DNA of 64,000 nt from Lysinibacillus xylanilyticus. Its GTDB lineage: Bacteria > Bacillota > Bacilli > Bacillales_A > Planococcaceae. Position numbers and translations under genes: made by a program. Positions 1 through 8,301 of this stretch are shown here, piece by piece (position 1 is the stretch's first letter; every line of letters begins with the position of its first letter). Under the pieces are notes generated by a model. It was not told the origin of the DNA. It saw nothing but the letters and a program-made list of their open reading frames with translations, and searched no databases. The stretch is from positions 186,001 through 250,000 of the forward strand of contig NZ_MDDN01000002.1 in assembly GCF_001708185.1 (NCBI RefSeq), given 5' to 3'.

Positions 1-560
1 GTATTTCCAGTTGCTAATGCAGGCGCTACTTTCCAAGTCTCTAACATGAATGGGGCATTCCATGGAGTAATTAACCCTATAACGCCTAATGGTTTATAAA
101 CTGTATAATTAATGAATTCATCATCCATTGGATAAGATTCGCCATGCAATTTTGTCTCAACCATTCGTGCGTAGAAACGGAAATTTTCTGCAGCACGTGC
201 GGTTTGATTTCTTGTTTGGCTAATTGGCAGACCTGTATCTAGTGATTCTAAGAATGCAATTTCTTCAATCTCCTCATCGATGAGATCTGCAATTCTATTA
301 ATATATTTCATTCTTTCTTTCAATTTCATCTTGCCCCAAGGACCATTCTCAAAGGCTTCTTTTGCTGAAAGAACTGCTTGATTTATATCCGCTTCACGCC
401 CCTCGGCGATATAGTTGTTTATTTCATTGGTAAATGGATTTTTATTTTCAAAAGAAGCACCTGATTTACTGTCGACAAACTGTCCATTAATATAGAGTTT
501 TACATTTGCTACTTGCTTGTGTAAGTGATTTTTTTGAGTCTCAGTTACTTGAACCTGCAT
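1..560 (-). CDS. Aldehyde dehydrogenase, N-terminal part (window edge)
   Basis: The start codon is ATG at 560, with a GAGGAG-type ribosome binding site at about 570-576. The visible 186 codons are the N-terminal NAD-binding part of an aldehyde dehydrogenase: an LYINGQFVDS strand near residue 22, a charged helical region, and a GVIGLITPWNAPF motif near residue 165, which is the family's conserved Pro-Trp-Asn segment. The catalytic Cys and Glu lie beyond the window. It is transcribed after a DapA-family gene. The closest resemblance I can name is to 5-carboxymethyl-2-hydroxymuconate semialdehyde or betaine aldehyde dehydrogenases. With hpaB in the same window (48378-49814), a role in 4-hydroxyphenylacetate catabolism is a reasonable inference, but the substrate is not proven. 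Confidence 0.85.
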   Translation of the reverse strand, partial: MQVQVTETQKNHLHKQVANVKLYINGQFVDSKSGASFENKNPFTNEINNYIAEGREADINQAVLSAKEAFENGPWGKMKLKERMKYINRIADLIDEEIEEIAFLESLDTGLPISQTRNQTARAAENFRFYARMVETKLHGESYPMDDEFINYTVYKPLGVIGLITPWNAPFMLETWKVAPALATGN

Positions 561-580
561 GTTATTACACTCCTCATCCT

Positions 581-610
581 TCTCTTACTCCTGTAACAAG
601 GAGTAAGAGA
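581..610. terminator. Perfect 10-bp hairpin between DapA-like and aldehyde dehydrogenase genes
   Basis: TCTCTTACTC at 581-590 pairs exactly with GAGTAAGAGA at 601-610 around a 10-nt loop. The T-run (ATTTTTT) follows only in the plus direction. On the minus strand, where the flanking genes are read, there is no U-tract, so there it would act as a processing or attenuation hairpin rather than a classical terminator. Confidence 0.5.
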
Positions 611-630
611 ATTTTTTAGATTTTGAATGA

Positions 631-1557
631 TTATTTAGTTACAATCTCATTTGATAAAATTCCATATTGATTTAAAACTTCACGAATCTCGTTTTGAAGT
701 GCCTCAGATGGTAAATCCATTGGCTTGCGTAAAACTGGCGTAATTTTACCCATCATACCCAGCGCTGCTTTTACTGGTCCAGGGTTAGTTTCTTTGAATA
801 ACACATCATTTAATTTCATTAATTCATAATGAAGATTTAAAGCCTTTTCAGCGTCGCCTTCCTCCCAAGCATTGTGCATTTCCGCTACTTTCGCTGGTGC
901 AACGTTTGCTGTGGCGCTAATAGAACCTTTTCCACCGATTGTTAACATTGGGTAGCAAAGAAGTTCAATTCCTGAGAATAGACTAAAATCTCTCCCACAA
1001 TTTAATAGCACACGATTGACATGTTCAAAATCTTTATTTGACTCTTTGGCACCAATAATGTTCGGGCAATCTTCAACAAGTCGAGCCATTGTTGTTACTT
1101 CCATATTCACACCTGTTCTTCCAGGTATATTATATACAAGAATTGGAATATCCACGGCATCTGCAATAGCTTTATAGTGTTTATATAATGCTTGCTGGGA
1201 AGGCTTGTTATAGTATGGAACAATGACCATCGCGGCATCTGCTCCCATTTCTTGAGCAACCTTTGTTAACCGTAGCGCTTCATTATGATTAACTGATCCC
1301 GTTGCTGGTATAAATGGAACTCGTCCGTTAATCGTTTTACTTGCTGTTTCCATCACAAGCTCTCTCTCTTCGATCGTTAGAGAACTAGGTTCTCCAGAAG
1401 TCCCGGTTACCGAAATGCCATGGCTCCCACTCTCTATTTGCCAGTTAATTAAATTTTCAAATGTCTGTAAATCTAAACCTTCATCTTCCTTGAAGGGTGT
1501 AATAACTGGTGCAATCGAACCTTTTATACTTTCTTTAGCTTTTCGAATTCTAGACAT
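631..1557 (-). CDS. DapA/N-acetylneuraminate-lyase family aldolase
   Basis: A 308-aa class I aldolase of the DapA family, a TIM barrel that forms a Schiff base. The Schiff-base lysine is Lys171 in the IIGAKES motif, the proton-relay tyrosine is Tyr142 in VYNIPGRT, and the substrate carboxylate loop TGTSGE lies at 51-56. True DapA makes dihydrodipicolinate for lysine and cell-wall synthesis, but the setting points elsewhere: a divergent LysR regulator, an aldehyde dehydrogenase downstream, and Bacillales dapA normally sitting in other operons. A catabolic 2-keto-acid aldolase, for example in hydroxyphenylacetate breakdown, is more likely. The start is ATG at 1557 with AGGAGAC just upstream. 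Confidence 0.85.
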   Translation of the reverse strand: MSRIRKAKESIKGSIAPVITPFKEDEGLDLQTFENLINWQIESGSHGISVTGTSGEPSSLTIEERELVMETASKTINGRVPFIPATGSVNHNEALRLTKVAQEMGADAAMVIVPYYNKPSQQALYKHYKAIADAVDIPILVYNIPGRTGVNMEVTTMARLVEDCPNIIGAKESNKDFEHVNRVLLNCGRDFSLFSGIELLCYPMLTIGGKGSISATANVAPAKVAEMHNAWEEGDAEKALNLHYELMKLNDVLFKETNPGPVKAALGMMGKITPVLRKPMDLPSEALQNEIREVLNQYGILSNEIVTK

Positions 1558-1689
1558 TTTATCGTCTCCTTTTCTACCTTTTCATGGAATTATTTTCAAG
1601 ATTAATGTATCATTAAGTTTGTAATATTTAAAATATTTAAAATGTTCGCAACGTATATAAAATAAATATGCTTTCTAAGGAGGATTTTC
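1558..1689. promoter_or_regulatory. Divergent promoter region between aldolase and LysR regulator
   Basis: The 132-bp AT-rich spacer separates two outward-reading starts. LysR proteins usually bind such spacers and control the divergent catabolic operon as well as themselves. The stretch at 1627-1651 is rich in A/T repeats (ATATTTAAAATATTTAAAATG), but I cannot assign an exact operator. The LysR ribosome binding site is AAGGAGG at 1678-1684. Confidence 0.5.
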
Positions 1690-2595
1690 ATGGATATAAG
1701 ACAATTGCGATACTTTACCACTATTGTTGAAGAAGGCCAAATTACTAGAGCAGCAAAAAAGTTACATATGGCCCAACCCCCCCTTAGTCAACAGCTAAAA
1801 GCGCTGGAAGAAGAGCTTAGTACTCTTTTGATAGTACGAAATGGAAAAAATCTAGAACTTACAGCAGCAGGAAAAGTGTTATATAAGAGAGCTATCAATC
1901 TTTTAAGTCAGATTGATGAAACAATTATGGAAGTGAAAGAAGTAGGGGAAGGTCTTAAGGGTACATTATCAATTGGATCTGTAAAAACATGCTTTTCTTA
2001 CTTACCTGAACGCATTCGTTTTTTCCGAGAAAAGTATTCAAACGTTACATTTCGTTTATACGAAGGGGATACCTATCGATTATTACAAGATTTAAGAAAT
2101 AGGCATATTGAGGTTGCTATAGTCCGGTTACCTTTAGAGGCAGAATCAGATGACTTGTCCTCACTGCCATTGCCTCCGGACCATTTTGTAGCCGTTATCC
2201 CTGAGACGTGGAATTATGAAAATACATTAAGACTAGATGAACTTTCAAGTATGCCACTAATGTTGCTACAACGTTTTAAGGGTGTTGGTCAATACGAACT
2301 CGTTTTAGAAGCTTGTAGAAAATATCACTATGAACCAAAAATTGTCTGTCAATGTTCAGACGCTGCTATGATTATGTCCCTAGTTAGAGAAGGTGTCGGT
2401 GCTTCCTTACTCCCAAGGTCTGTCTTACGTTCATTTTCTATGAATGGCCTGAAAATATTGGAGCTTGAAGAACTTAGTATTCAATCAGATTCCGCCGTGA
2501 TCTGGTTGAAGGACCGTTACCTTTCAAAAAGTGCTGTTAAATTTATTGAAACTTTTGAGAGGGAATACAGTTTAAGTATCTCACCAGTAGAATGA
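1690..2595 (+). CDS. LysR-family transcriptional regulator
   Basis: A 301-aa LysR-type regulator. Residues 1-60 form the winged helix-turn-helix (MDIRQLRYF, then AAKKLHMAQPPLSQQLKALE), followed by a linker helix and a two-lobed substrate-binding domain beginning near residue 90 (GTLSIGS). The ATG start has a strong AAGGAGG site 6 nt upstream. It is divergent from the aldolase-aldehyde dehydrogenase operon, so control of that operon by a pathway intermediate is the standard expectation for this family. The effector cannot be read from the sequence. Confidence 0.9.
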   Translation: MDIRQLRYFTTIVEEGQITRAAKKLHMAQPPLSQQLKALEEELSTLLIVRNGKNLELTAAGKVLYKRAINLLSQIDETIMEVKEVGEGLKGTLSIGSVKTCFSYLPERIRFFREKYSNVTFRLYEGDTYRLLQDLRNRHIEVAIVRLPLEAESDDLSSLPLPPDHFVAVIPETWNYENTLRLDELSSMPLMLLQRFKGVGQYELVLEACRKYHYEPKIVCQCSDAAMIMSLVREGVGASLLPRSVLRSFSMNGLKILELEELSIQSDSAVIWLKDRYLSKSAVKFIETFEREYSLSISPVE

Positions 2596-2855
2596 CTCGA
2601 ATAATTTTATGATTTTATAAATCATAAGTGTTGAATCAGTTTTTCGGACATTGACGGTGAGATATTGTGCTGCCATATAATTCTCAACAGCTGTGAAAAA
2701 TATGAACAGAGTAAGCTATCCAATTGCTACAGATGTGATACCACGATACTAGGATCACCAAGATTCTGAGAGGTTTACTTTGAAGACATCCTGTAAGACT
2801 AGTAAGTAAAAAAGCTTTGAATGAGGCTACTGAGATAAACCTATAAAAATTAGAT

Positions 2856-3083
2856 TTGAGTATAATGTTAACGATCCTTCAAGGTGCTTATGAATATAAA
2901 GGTTTTACTGAACAAGTTGGCGAGAATATGTATAAGGCTGATTTGAAAGCTTTTCAAAAAACAATAGAAAATGCAAAAGAACCAATTGACGCTAGTAAAG
3001 TTTCAGAGTTATCATCTAATCAAGTTAAAACATTACAAGGTGCTCCAAGTGGTAGTTGGTTAGTTCCTTTATTGCAAGAATAG
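2856..3083 (+). pseudogene. Short unrecognised reading frame, probably a gene fragment
   Basis: About 70 codons are open here, with ATG at 2865 as the best internal start, but no ribosome binding site precedes it. A second short frame (3097-3177, MDLQEGLVNPKLF...) follows without a gap typical of real genes. The amino-acid composition looks protein-like (TLQGAPSGSWLVPLLQE), so this may be the decayed 3' part of a longer gene whose upstream portion lay in 2600-2850. I do not recognise the family. It lies at the left edge of the degraded island and is followed by a terminator. Confidence 0.3.
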
Positions 3084-3197
3084 GACAATTAGGGATGATG
3101 GATTTACAAGAGGGTCTAGTAAACCCTAAATTATTTCAATATACTTCAACAGTAAATGCTTATAAACGATCGATTTAAGACATTTTAACGGAAACAC

Positions 3198-3246
3198 AAA
3201 AAGCTTAGGACTCAAAATTAATTGAGTACCTAGGCTTTGTTTTTTA
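3198..3246 (+). terminator. Rho-independent terminator, copy 1 of a repeated hairpin
   Basis: AAAGCTTAGG...CCTAGGCTTTG forms a stem followed by TTTTTT. The centre, ACTCAAAATTAATTGAGT, is itself an inverted repeat. A near copy occurs at 7224-7266. Confidence 0.75.
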
Positions 3247-3297
3247 AGCATTTGCTATGAATTTAGGTACATTAATGTCTAACTTCCCTACTACGAA

Positions 3298-3453
3298 TTA
3301 AACGCCTAAAGATTCTCTTATTTTGATTACTGCATCTTCTATTTCATAAGATGTTTCAAGTACCTCAGAATTCTCACGGTGATTCGATTGAATGTACCGA
3401 ATGATTGTATATAATTCATCAATCATTTCGTCATCATTTATATATATTTTCAT
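3298..3453 (-). CDS. Small hypothetical protein, 51 aa
   Basis: A 51-codon frame starts with ATG at 3453 behind a strong AAGGAGGG ribosome binding site at about 3459-3466 and stops at TAA 3298-3300. The product begins MKIYINDDEMIDELY and ends VIKIRESLGV. It is acidic and probably helical, with no signal peptide or membrane segment. The strong initiation region is the main reason to call it a gene. It is not an obvious part of any neighbour and I do not recognise it; it may be an island-specific cytosolic protein. Confidence 0.6.
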   Translation of the reverse strand: MKIYINDDEMIDELYTIIRYIQSNHRENSEVLETSYEIEDAVIKIRESLGV

Positions 3454-3550
3454 TTTGTTCCCTCCTTGATGTTATTTAATCATAACAAAAAGGTGGATGA
3501 AGGTATAAAAATAACGCTAGCCTATGCTGTGTTACTCGTTTACTGTTACA

Positions 3551-3559
3551 TGATAATGT
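3551..3559. repeat. 9-bp target-site duplication, left copy
   Basis: TGATAATGT directly abuts the left inverted repeat of the IS4-family element. The identical 9 bases are found at 4964-4972. Confidence 0.9.
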
Positions 3560-4963
3560 CACTAACGTCGCATGAATTTTAATTGAATTTTCTGTTTTCT
3601 AATTCTTCCGTTTTTGAAGAAAATGAAAGACGCTTAAGTAGAGATAGTAAACATCCATTTTTTTACTATAACCTTTGACTAGGGCAACTGCAGTTCAAAA
3701 TCCTTAGGGTACCGTATTTCCTTCGATTTTTCGAAGCTAAATACGTGCTGGTTTCCATAGTGTTGCTTTTAAGTACCTACTAATTTGTAAATATGTCCGT
3801 GAACTGTTTGTGTGAAGCTGTGCTAGCACGTTTAAGCAGTAAACGATCATTGCGATGTATACCTGATTATGCACAGCTTGCTCGCTTTGCCCGTAGAACT
3901 TTTTAATGTTCAGATGCTGTTTCATCCATTTGAAAAACAGTTCGATTGCCCAGCGTGACTTATACAGTTCAGCGATCTCATCTGCACTTAAATCAAAACG
4001 ATTCGTCATCAGATGTAGTTCTTTACCGTTTGGATCCAGTACTTCGATACGGCGAAATACATTTTCAGCGCGATTTTGCGTGTTGCCAATCAGAATCATT
4101 TCATCCGATAACACCGATGACTGTTCAGGTACTTCAAATGATTCAACCACACGTGTTACAGCGTTTTTTCGTAAGCGTGAGACAAAGAAAAATCCGTCAT
4201 CTGTCATGCGATCAAAGCGCTCATAATCTAAGTAACCTCGGTCAAACACGTACATGCACTCCGTGTCATCAATGAGAATTTCAAGCTGACCACGATCATG
4301 TTCTTTCGCATTCGTCAACACCGCTTTATCAGGGTAGGAACAACCTTTTTCTAGGTAAACAAGGCGCAAATGTAACTTCACACCTGATTTTGTTTTACGG
4401 AATTCAGCCCATCTATGGTTGTTTAAGTTTAATGGCAGTGTGCTGGAATCAATGATTTTCAGTGGTGTTGTGGTTTTTCGCCTATGCTCAAAATTCATTT
4501 TCTCATGAATTTGCTCGACTAAGTCTAGAAAAATTCGTTGGAAAAACTCAGTTGGCACTTGGTTTAATCGCCGACCTAACTGCGAAAAGCTGATGGACTC
4601 TAAATACGTTGCTTTTTGTAAGTCGTCTGATAATAGCGCGTCACTAATGGCACGTAGACTTTCGGTTTCATTCAGTTGCGCAAACAGTAATAATTTCAAG
4701 AATGAAGCGATGTGAAGCTTCTTTGTATAGTAATTTAATTGATGAATTTCAACTAATTTCTCCATTTGTGTAGAAGAAATAGGTGAAAACCATTGTTCAA
4801 ATGATGTTTTTCGTGTAAACTTATCCATGCTTATGTCCTTTATTTTGGATTTGGATGGTTTACTATCACCCAACCATTATAAAGGCTTTTTTTATGTATG
4901 GATAATATTACAGAAAATTCGGTTTTTAAAAATGCGTTGAATTATATTAATGCGACGCTAGTG
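3560..4963. mobile_element. Intact IS4-family insertion sequence, 1404 bp
   Basis: The element is bounded by imperfect inverted repeats. Left is CACTAACGTCGCATGAAT (from 3560); right, read inward from 4963, is CACTAGCGTCGCATTAAT. They match at 17 of the first 20 positions. It contains one full transposase gene and is flanked by perfect 9-bp direct repeats (3551-3559, 4964-4972). Length, single gene and duplication size all fit IS4. The sequence outside it (about 3547-3559 joined to 4973-5050) reads continuously as a recombinase-gene fragment, so the element landed in an already mobile region. The perfect duplication suggests a fairly recent insertion. Confidence 0.93.
3737..4828 (-). CDS. IS4-family transposase (DDE)
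   Basis: A 363-aa transposase. The DDE/YREK features are visible: first Asp in KIIDSSTLPL, second Asp in YVFDRGYLDY, and the Y-(2)-R-(3)-E-(6)-K signature in YKSRWAIELFFKWMK, which holds the catalytic Glu. I chose the ATG at 4828, which has AAAGGA 7 nt upstream, over an in-frame TTG at 4873. No stop or frameshift interrupts it and both element ends are present, so it is probably active or recently active. It would catalyse cut-and-paste transposition of its own element. Confidence 0.93.
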   Translation of the reverse strand: MDKFTRKTSFEQWFSPISSTQMEKLVEIHQLNYYTKKLHIASFLKLLLFAQLNETESLRAISDALLSDDLQKATYLESISFSQLGRRLNQVPTEFFQRIFLDLVEQIHEKMNFEHRRKTTTPLKIIDSSTLPLNLNNHRWAEFRKTKSGVKLHLRLVYLEKGCSYPDKAVLTNAKEHDRGQLEILIDDTECMYVFDRGYLDYERFDRMTDDGFFFVSRLRKNAVTRVVESFEVPEQSSVLSDEMILIGNTQNRAENVFRRIEVLDPNGKELHLMTNRFDLSADEIAELYKSRWAIELFFKWMKQHLNIKKFYGQSEQAVHNQVYIAMIVYCLNVLAQLHTNSSRTYLQISRYLKATLWKPARI

Positions 4964-5050
4964 TGATAATGTATGTAAAAAAAGAAAATGGCGAACATTG
5001 TACGCCAAGTGTCTTCAAATATAATACTAGAGAAATTAATTATCAGTTTT
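4964..5050 (+). pseudogene. Tyrosine recombinase fragment, split by the IS4 element
   Basis: The bases at 4964-5047 closely resemble 8592-8670 inside the larger recombinase remnant: both read ATGTATGTAAAAAA, then GAAAATGG, ACATTGTAC and TCAAATATAATACTAGA. The first 9 bases are the IS4 target duplication, and homology continues at the far side of the insertion (to about 3547). Only about 30 codons are left, so this is a relic of a second integrase copy. It shows that the region has taken integrating elements of the same type more than once. Confidence 0.7.
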
Positions 5051-5212
5051 AACTATCATTCCATGCGGGTTGAGCAACAAGCTAGATTCCGAGGGGCGGT
5101 ACCACCGCATACAAATATTGAATACCTAAAACTTAATTCTTAATCCCCTTTTTCTTTTGAGATGAAAGCCCTACGAAGATATGTACCAATTTTAATTGAG
5201 ATTATTGTCAAC

Positions 5213-5248
5213 AAAAACAGATAACTAATATTGGCTGTCTGTTTTTTT
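5213..5248 (+). terminator. Hairpin upstream of the 5306 gene, copy 1 of a duplicated leader
   Basis: AAAACAGATAACTAATATTGG followed by CTGTCTGTTTTTTT forms a terminator-like hairpin. The same hairpin recurs at 5961-5995, each time about 60-90 nt upstream of a gene. Confidence 0.6.
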
Positions 5249-5305
5249 ATACTGTACAAATCTCATTAAATTTCCTATTATAGTTAAAAAAGGAGGAATT
5301 TAAAT

Positions 5306-5911
5306 TTGAAAAAATCAACAGTTATATTTAGTGTATTTATTTTACTTTTAACTTTTAGTATGGGCGCTTACGCTGCAACTAAATACAATTTTACTTTTGA
5401 CGGAAAAAAACAATCTATTGATGTACAGTTAATTAATAATACGGCATATGTACCGTTAAATGCTGTTACAGAGCTTTTTGGTGGGAAAGTAACTTATGAT
5501 AGCAAATCAAAAACATATGCTGTTACATCAAATACTACTGAATCTACTACTCAATCTGAATTGTCAAAAACAATTGATAAAGTAACAGTTAAAATTGATA
5601 AAGTTGTGCAAGATTCTGATTCATTAAAAATTTATGTTACATATGTAAATAACTCTAATGATAAAATTAGCAATGGAAGCGATCTATCTAAGATTGTCGC
5701 AAATGGAAAACAGTACAGTTATGACTCTAAATTCAATTTTGAAAGATGGTATAAAAAAGAAAATGTTCCTCACGCTGATACCTATCTTGAGCCTGGTGTA
5801 ACTGCTGAAGATGTTATTTTCTATGCTCCTATTGATGCTGATTCAATAAATATTTTAATTCGTGCTAACTGGACAGATTACAGATTCAATAATGTAAAGA
5901 TTACAAAATAA
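5306..5911 (+). CDS. Secreted protein with copper-amine-oxidase-type stalk domain
   Basis: A 201-aa exported protein. Residues 1-23 form a signal peptide (MKKSTVIFSVFILLLTFSMGAYA, cleavage after AYA). Residues 25-70 match the stalk or copper amine oxidase N-domain pattern (FDGKKQSIDV, AYVPLNAVTELFGGKV, DSKSKTYAV), which is a surface or stalk module and not an enzyme. The rest is a beta-rich domain of unknown function resembling proteins that sense or bind extracellular ligands. The start is TTG at 5306 with AAGGAGGAA 7 nt upstream. It sits in the island beside another membrane-anchored protein with the same kind of leader hairpin, so the two may be expressed together. Function unknown. Confidence 0.8.
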   Translation: MKKSTVIFSVFILLLTFSMGAYAATKYNFTFDGKKQSIDVQLINNTAYVPLNAVTELFGGKVTYDSKSKTYAVTSNTTESTTQSELSKTIDKVTVKIDKVVQDSDSLKIYVTYVNNSNDKISNGSDLSKIVANGKQYSYDSKFNFERWYKKENVPHADTYLEPGVTAEDVIFYAPIDADSINILIRANWTDYRFNNVKITK

Positions 5912-5960
5912 ACTTTCTTTTATAAAACACGTTTATAGTAATTTTAATTGTTTTAATTAT

Positions 5961-5995
5961 AAAACAGATAACTAATCATGGTTGTCTGTTTTTTA
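5961..5995 (+). terminator. Hairpin downstream of 5306 gene, copy 2 of a duplicated leader
   Basis: AAAACAGATAACTAATCATGG followed by TTGTCTGTTTTTT is a close copy of 5213-5248. It would terminate the 5306 gene and also stands in the leader of the next gene. Confidence 0.65.
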
Positions 5996-6051
5996 TATGT
6001 ACAATTACCTACCATTTCCTTTATGGTAATATATGAAAGGATTTGATATAT

Positions 6052-7185
6052 ATGGGTTATATATTAGTGTTATTAGGTTTCTTAGGTGTTTTTGTAGGTC
6101 TTGCGTTATTAATAATCGGAGTAATAAAAAAGAAAAAGATGAAAGGCGGTCTTGTATTAGGTATCTCCGTTGCGGCGTTCATTGTCGGGTTTATTATGGT
6201 GCCTACAAACAGCACCGATTCAACTAATGACTCAAATGAAAAAGATAAAGTGGAAACAGTAGCAAAATCAAATGATGATAAACCTGCTACAGTTACACCA
6301 GACGAATTTAACAAATTAAAAAATGGAATGAGTTTGGAAGAAGTAGAAAAAATAGTGGGTGGCAAACCGAAAAATCCAGATGCAAAAGAAAATGATAATC
6401 TAATATTAATTTGGGAGTATGACGGGGAAAATGGAATAGAAAAAGATTCTCCTGTATCACTTATCTTTAAAGATGGGAAATTAAACACTATTCAGCAACT
6501 TGGTTTAATAATAGAAAAAGAAACAGAGGAAGAAAAAGCTGCACGTGAAGCTAAAGATGCTGAGGAAAATAAACTTGATTACACTATTCAAGAAGAAAAA
6601 ATTAGCGGAAGTATTTGGTATGTAACTTTATTGACTTCTTTAACAGAAGAAAATGACCTACGCAAATTAGTCGAATTGACTAGTGATTTAGCTAAATCGA
6701 AAAAAGAAAAAATTGATTCAATTTTCGTAAAAGTGAACATAAAGAACAGTTTGGCAAAATCATATGCTGCGACAGGGAAAGTCGCCTTAAGTGATATGGG
6801 TTTAATACAAACAAAATTAAAAATAATTAATAATTATGAATTTAAATACTTAGTAACAGAAGAACACTTAACTTCTAAAGACGATTTAAAACAATCAAAC
6901 GAATCTTATTCTGCAGAAGACATCCTAAAAGCATTTCAGGATGCAGGCCTTCCAACAACAGATTCACGAGACAATAGTCATAACTGCGTTGATTTAGAAT
7001 GCACAACTCTAATTACAACCGAGGATGTTAGTATTTATGAATGGCCAAGTGTTGAAAAAGCTCAAGAGGTTAGAGCAAAAAATTTTGGAGATGCACAAGT
7101 TGGAACAATTATTATTAGAATGAATAACAAATCACTTGATATTCAAAAATATATTGATGTAATGAACAATGTTGTAAATAAATAA
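6052..7185 (+). CDS. Membrane-anchored protein with BamE/SmpA-like domain
   Basis: About 377 aa. Two N-terminal membrane segments (residues about 2-22 and 30-48: YILVLLGFLGVFVGLALLII, then GLVLGISVAAFIVGFIMV) are followed by an acidic, low-complexity linker. A domain near 85-150 (FNKLKNGMSLEEVEKIVGG ... LIWEYDGENG) has the two-helix pattern of BamE/SmpA or DUF3862 proteins. The C-terminal 200 residues are lysine/glutamate rich and unrecognised. I prefer ATG 6052, because the AAAGGA site at 6035-6041 lies 10 nt away, over the TTG at 6043 that is almost on top of it. Probably extracytoplasmic. Role unknown. Confidence 0.75.
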   Translation: MGYILVLLGFLGVFVGLALLIIGVIKKKKMKGGLVLGISVAAFIVGFIMVPTNSTDSTNDSNEKDKVETVAKSNDDKPATVTPDEFNKLKNGMSLEEVEKIVGGKPKNPDAKENDNLILIWEYDGENGIEKDSPVSLIFKDGKLNTIQQLGLIIEKETEEEKAAREAKDAEENKLDYTIQEEKISGSIWYVTLLTSLTEENDLRKLVELTSDLAKSKKEKIDSIFVKVNIKNSLAKSYAATGKVALSDMGLIQTKLKIINNYEFKYLVTEEHLTSKDDLKQSNESYSAEDILKAFQDAGLPTTDSRDNSHNCVDLECTTLITTEDVSIYEWPSVEKAQEVRAKNFGDAQVGTIIIRMNNKSLDIQKYIDVMNNVVNK

Positions 7186-7189
7186 CCTC

Positions 7190-7219
7190 AGTCAACTCAA
7201 ATGAGTGGCTTTTATTTTT
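7190..7219 (+). terminator. Terminator after the 6052 gene
   Basis: AGTCAACTCAAATGAGTGGCT forms a hairpin (ACTCA/TGAGT core) followed by TTTATTTTT, starting 4 nt after the stop codon. Confidence 0.7.
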
Positions 7220-7223
7220 GCCA

Positions 7224-7266
7224 TAAAAAAAGCCCAAGCTCAAAATTAATTGAGTACCTGGGCTTT
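7224..7266. terminator. Bidirectional terminator, copy 2 of a repeated hairpin
   Basis: AAAAAAAGCCCAAGCTCAA...TTGAGTACCTGGGCTTT. It shares the CTCAAAATTAATTGAGTACCT core with 3198-3246. The outer stem differs but still pairs, so structure rather than sequence is kept. In the minus direction it ends in a run of T and would serve the 7288-7744 gene. Confidence 0.7.
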
Positions 7267-7287
7267 ACTGTAATTAAACTTTTTGAT

Positions 7288-7744
7288 TTAGTATAAGACT
7301 CTAAAAGCAAAATCAAAGGATCCTGACCCACCATTTTTTGTAATTACGGAGAATGTACATTTCCCTTTTGGCATATAATGGCAACTTTTTTTCTATAGTA
7401 ACAGTATCATTCTCTCCTGAAGCTAAAGTACCACTTGCAAATATCTTACCATCCGGTCTGAAAATTTTATAATCAAATGTATTAGATCCATTGTTTTTGA
7501 AATTATATCTTACACTATAATCATCTGCAGTATTACTAATAGAAAATGAGTTGTGATACTCTCCATTAGTGAAAGAAGTACCTCTGTAATCAGCTTCTCG
7601 AGCATACAGAATTATTTCATCTTCTGGTGCTTGTTCTGGTGCTTGATAAATTGTTTCATCTACACCAGTATTGACTGGTTCTGCTGCTTTAGCAGTCCCA
7701 AAACTAGTTCCAGCTAAAGCTAAAGTTAAAGCAGATGCAGCCAT
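7288..7744 (-). pseudogene. Broken secreted-protein gene
   Basis: The remaining frame opens in the hydrophobic core of a signal peptide (ASALTLALAGTSFGTAKA) with no positively charged N-region and no ribosome binding site, because an IS21 fragment is joined directly upstream at about 7745. The mature part is a small beta-rich domain (SVRYNFKNNGSNTFDYKIF, then a DGKIFASGTLASGEND stretch). Near 7375-7400 the frame shifts: the current frame ends WWVRIL, while the other frame reads KCTFSVITKNGGSGSFDFAF and stops at 7288-7290, which looks like the true C-terminus. With both ends damaged the gene is most likely dead. Original role unknown. Confidence 0.7.
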
Positions 7745-8301
7745 GTAAAGACACGGAATCGTGAATATCCAAGTACAAGTACACCTACGTTTACTTCTAC
7801 TTTTTCACCATCACTTGTTTCAAACGGAATACTTTCTTTCCAGTCAAATTGAGCCTGTTGACCAGGTGGTGTTTCAAATCTTGTCGTTCCTTTTGGTGAA
7901 GGGATACGTACTTGATCTGTAAAATAAGCTGCGAACTCAGGCGTTTTTGCAATATAGCGACGGAATGTAGAACTACCACACTCTAAGCCATGATTATCCT
8001 TCAAATATTGCCAAAGTACACGACGATAATAAAAGACTTGCTTCGAATCTTCTGATAGTAAAGCTGCAATCACTTCATAATAATCATCTATAATAGATGT
8101 CTTTTCTTTTGTTCCTTTTGGTGTAAATCCATTTAAGTATTTATCAACAGTACGTCGATCTACACCCATTTCTCTTGCCAACTGACTCTTATTAATTTTC
8201 ATCTTTAAATTCTCCATTAGCTGTTTGAATTTTGGTAAGTCTGAAAGACTGTTAATCTCAAAATTCGTTTGAACATCTAGCGTTATGTACACACTAATCA
8301 C
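7726..8301 (-). pseudogene. IS21-family IstA transposase, N-terminal fragment
   Basis: About 185 codons of an IstA transposase. A helix-turn-helix (LAREMGVDRRTVDKYLNG) near residues 40-60 is followed by the start of the catalytic domain (PGQQAQFDWKES, with the first Asp). Normal IstA is about 400-500 aa and is followed by istB. Here the frame leaves homology after YSRFRVF and runs into signal-peptide DNA of the neighbouring gene, ending TWLHLL. The other catalytic residues and istB are missing. The initiation region (GAGGTGATTAGTG) is intact. It is therefore one end of an IS21 element left after a deletion. Confidence 0.8.

Noticed and set aside
5096-5108. GGTGGTACCGC on the minus strand looks like a T-box core
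   Set aside because: There is no stem I, specifier region or following terminator, and no synthetase or transporter gene downstream. The sequence is also self-complementary, so the match may be chance or a tiny relic.
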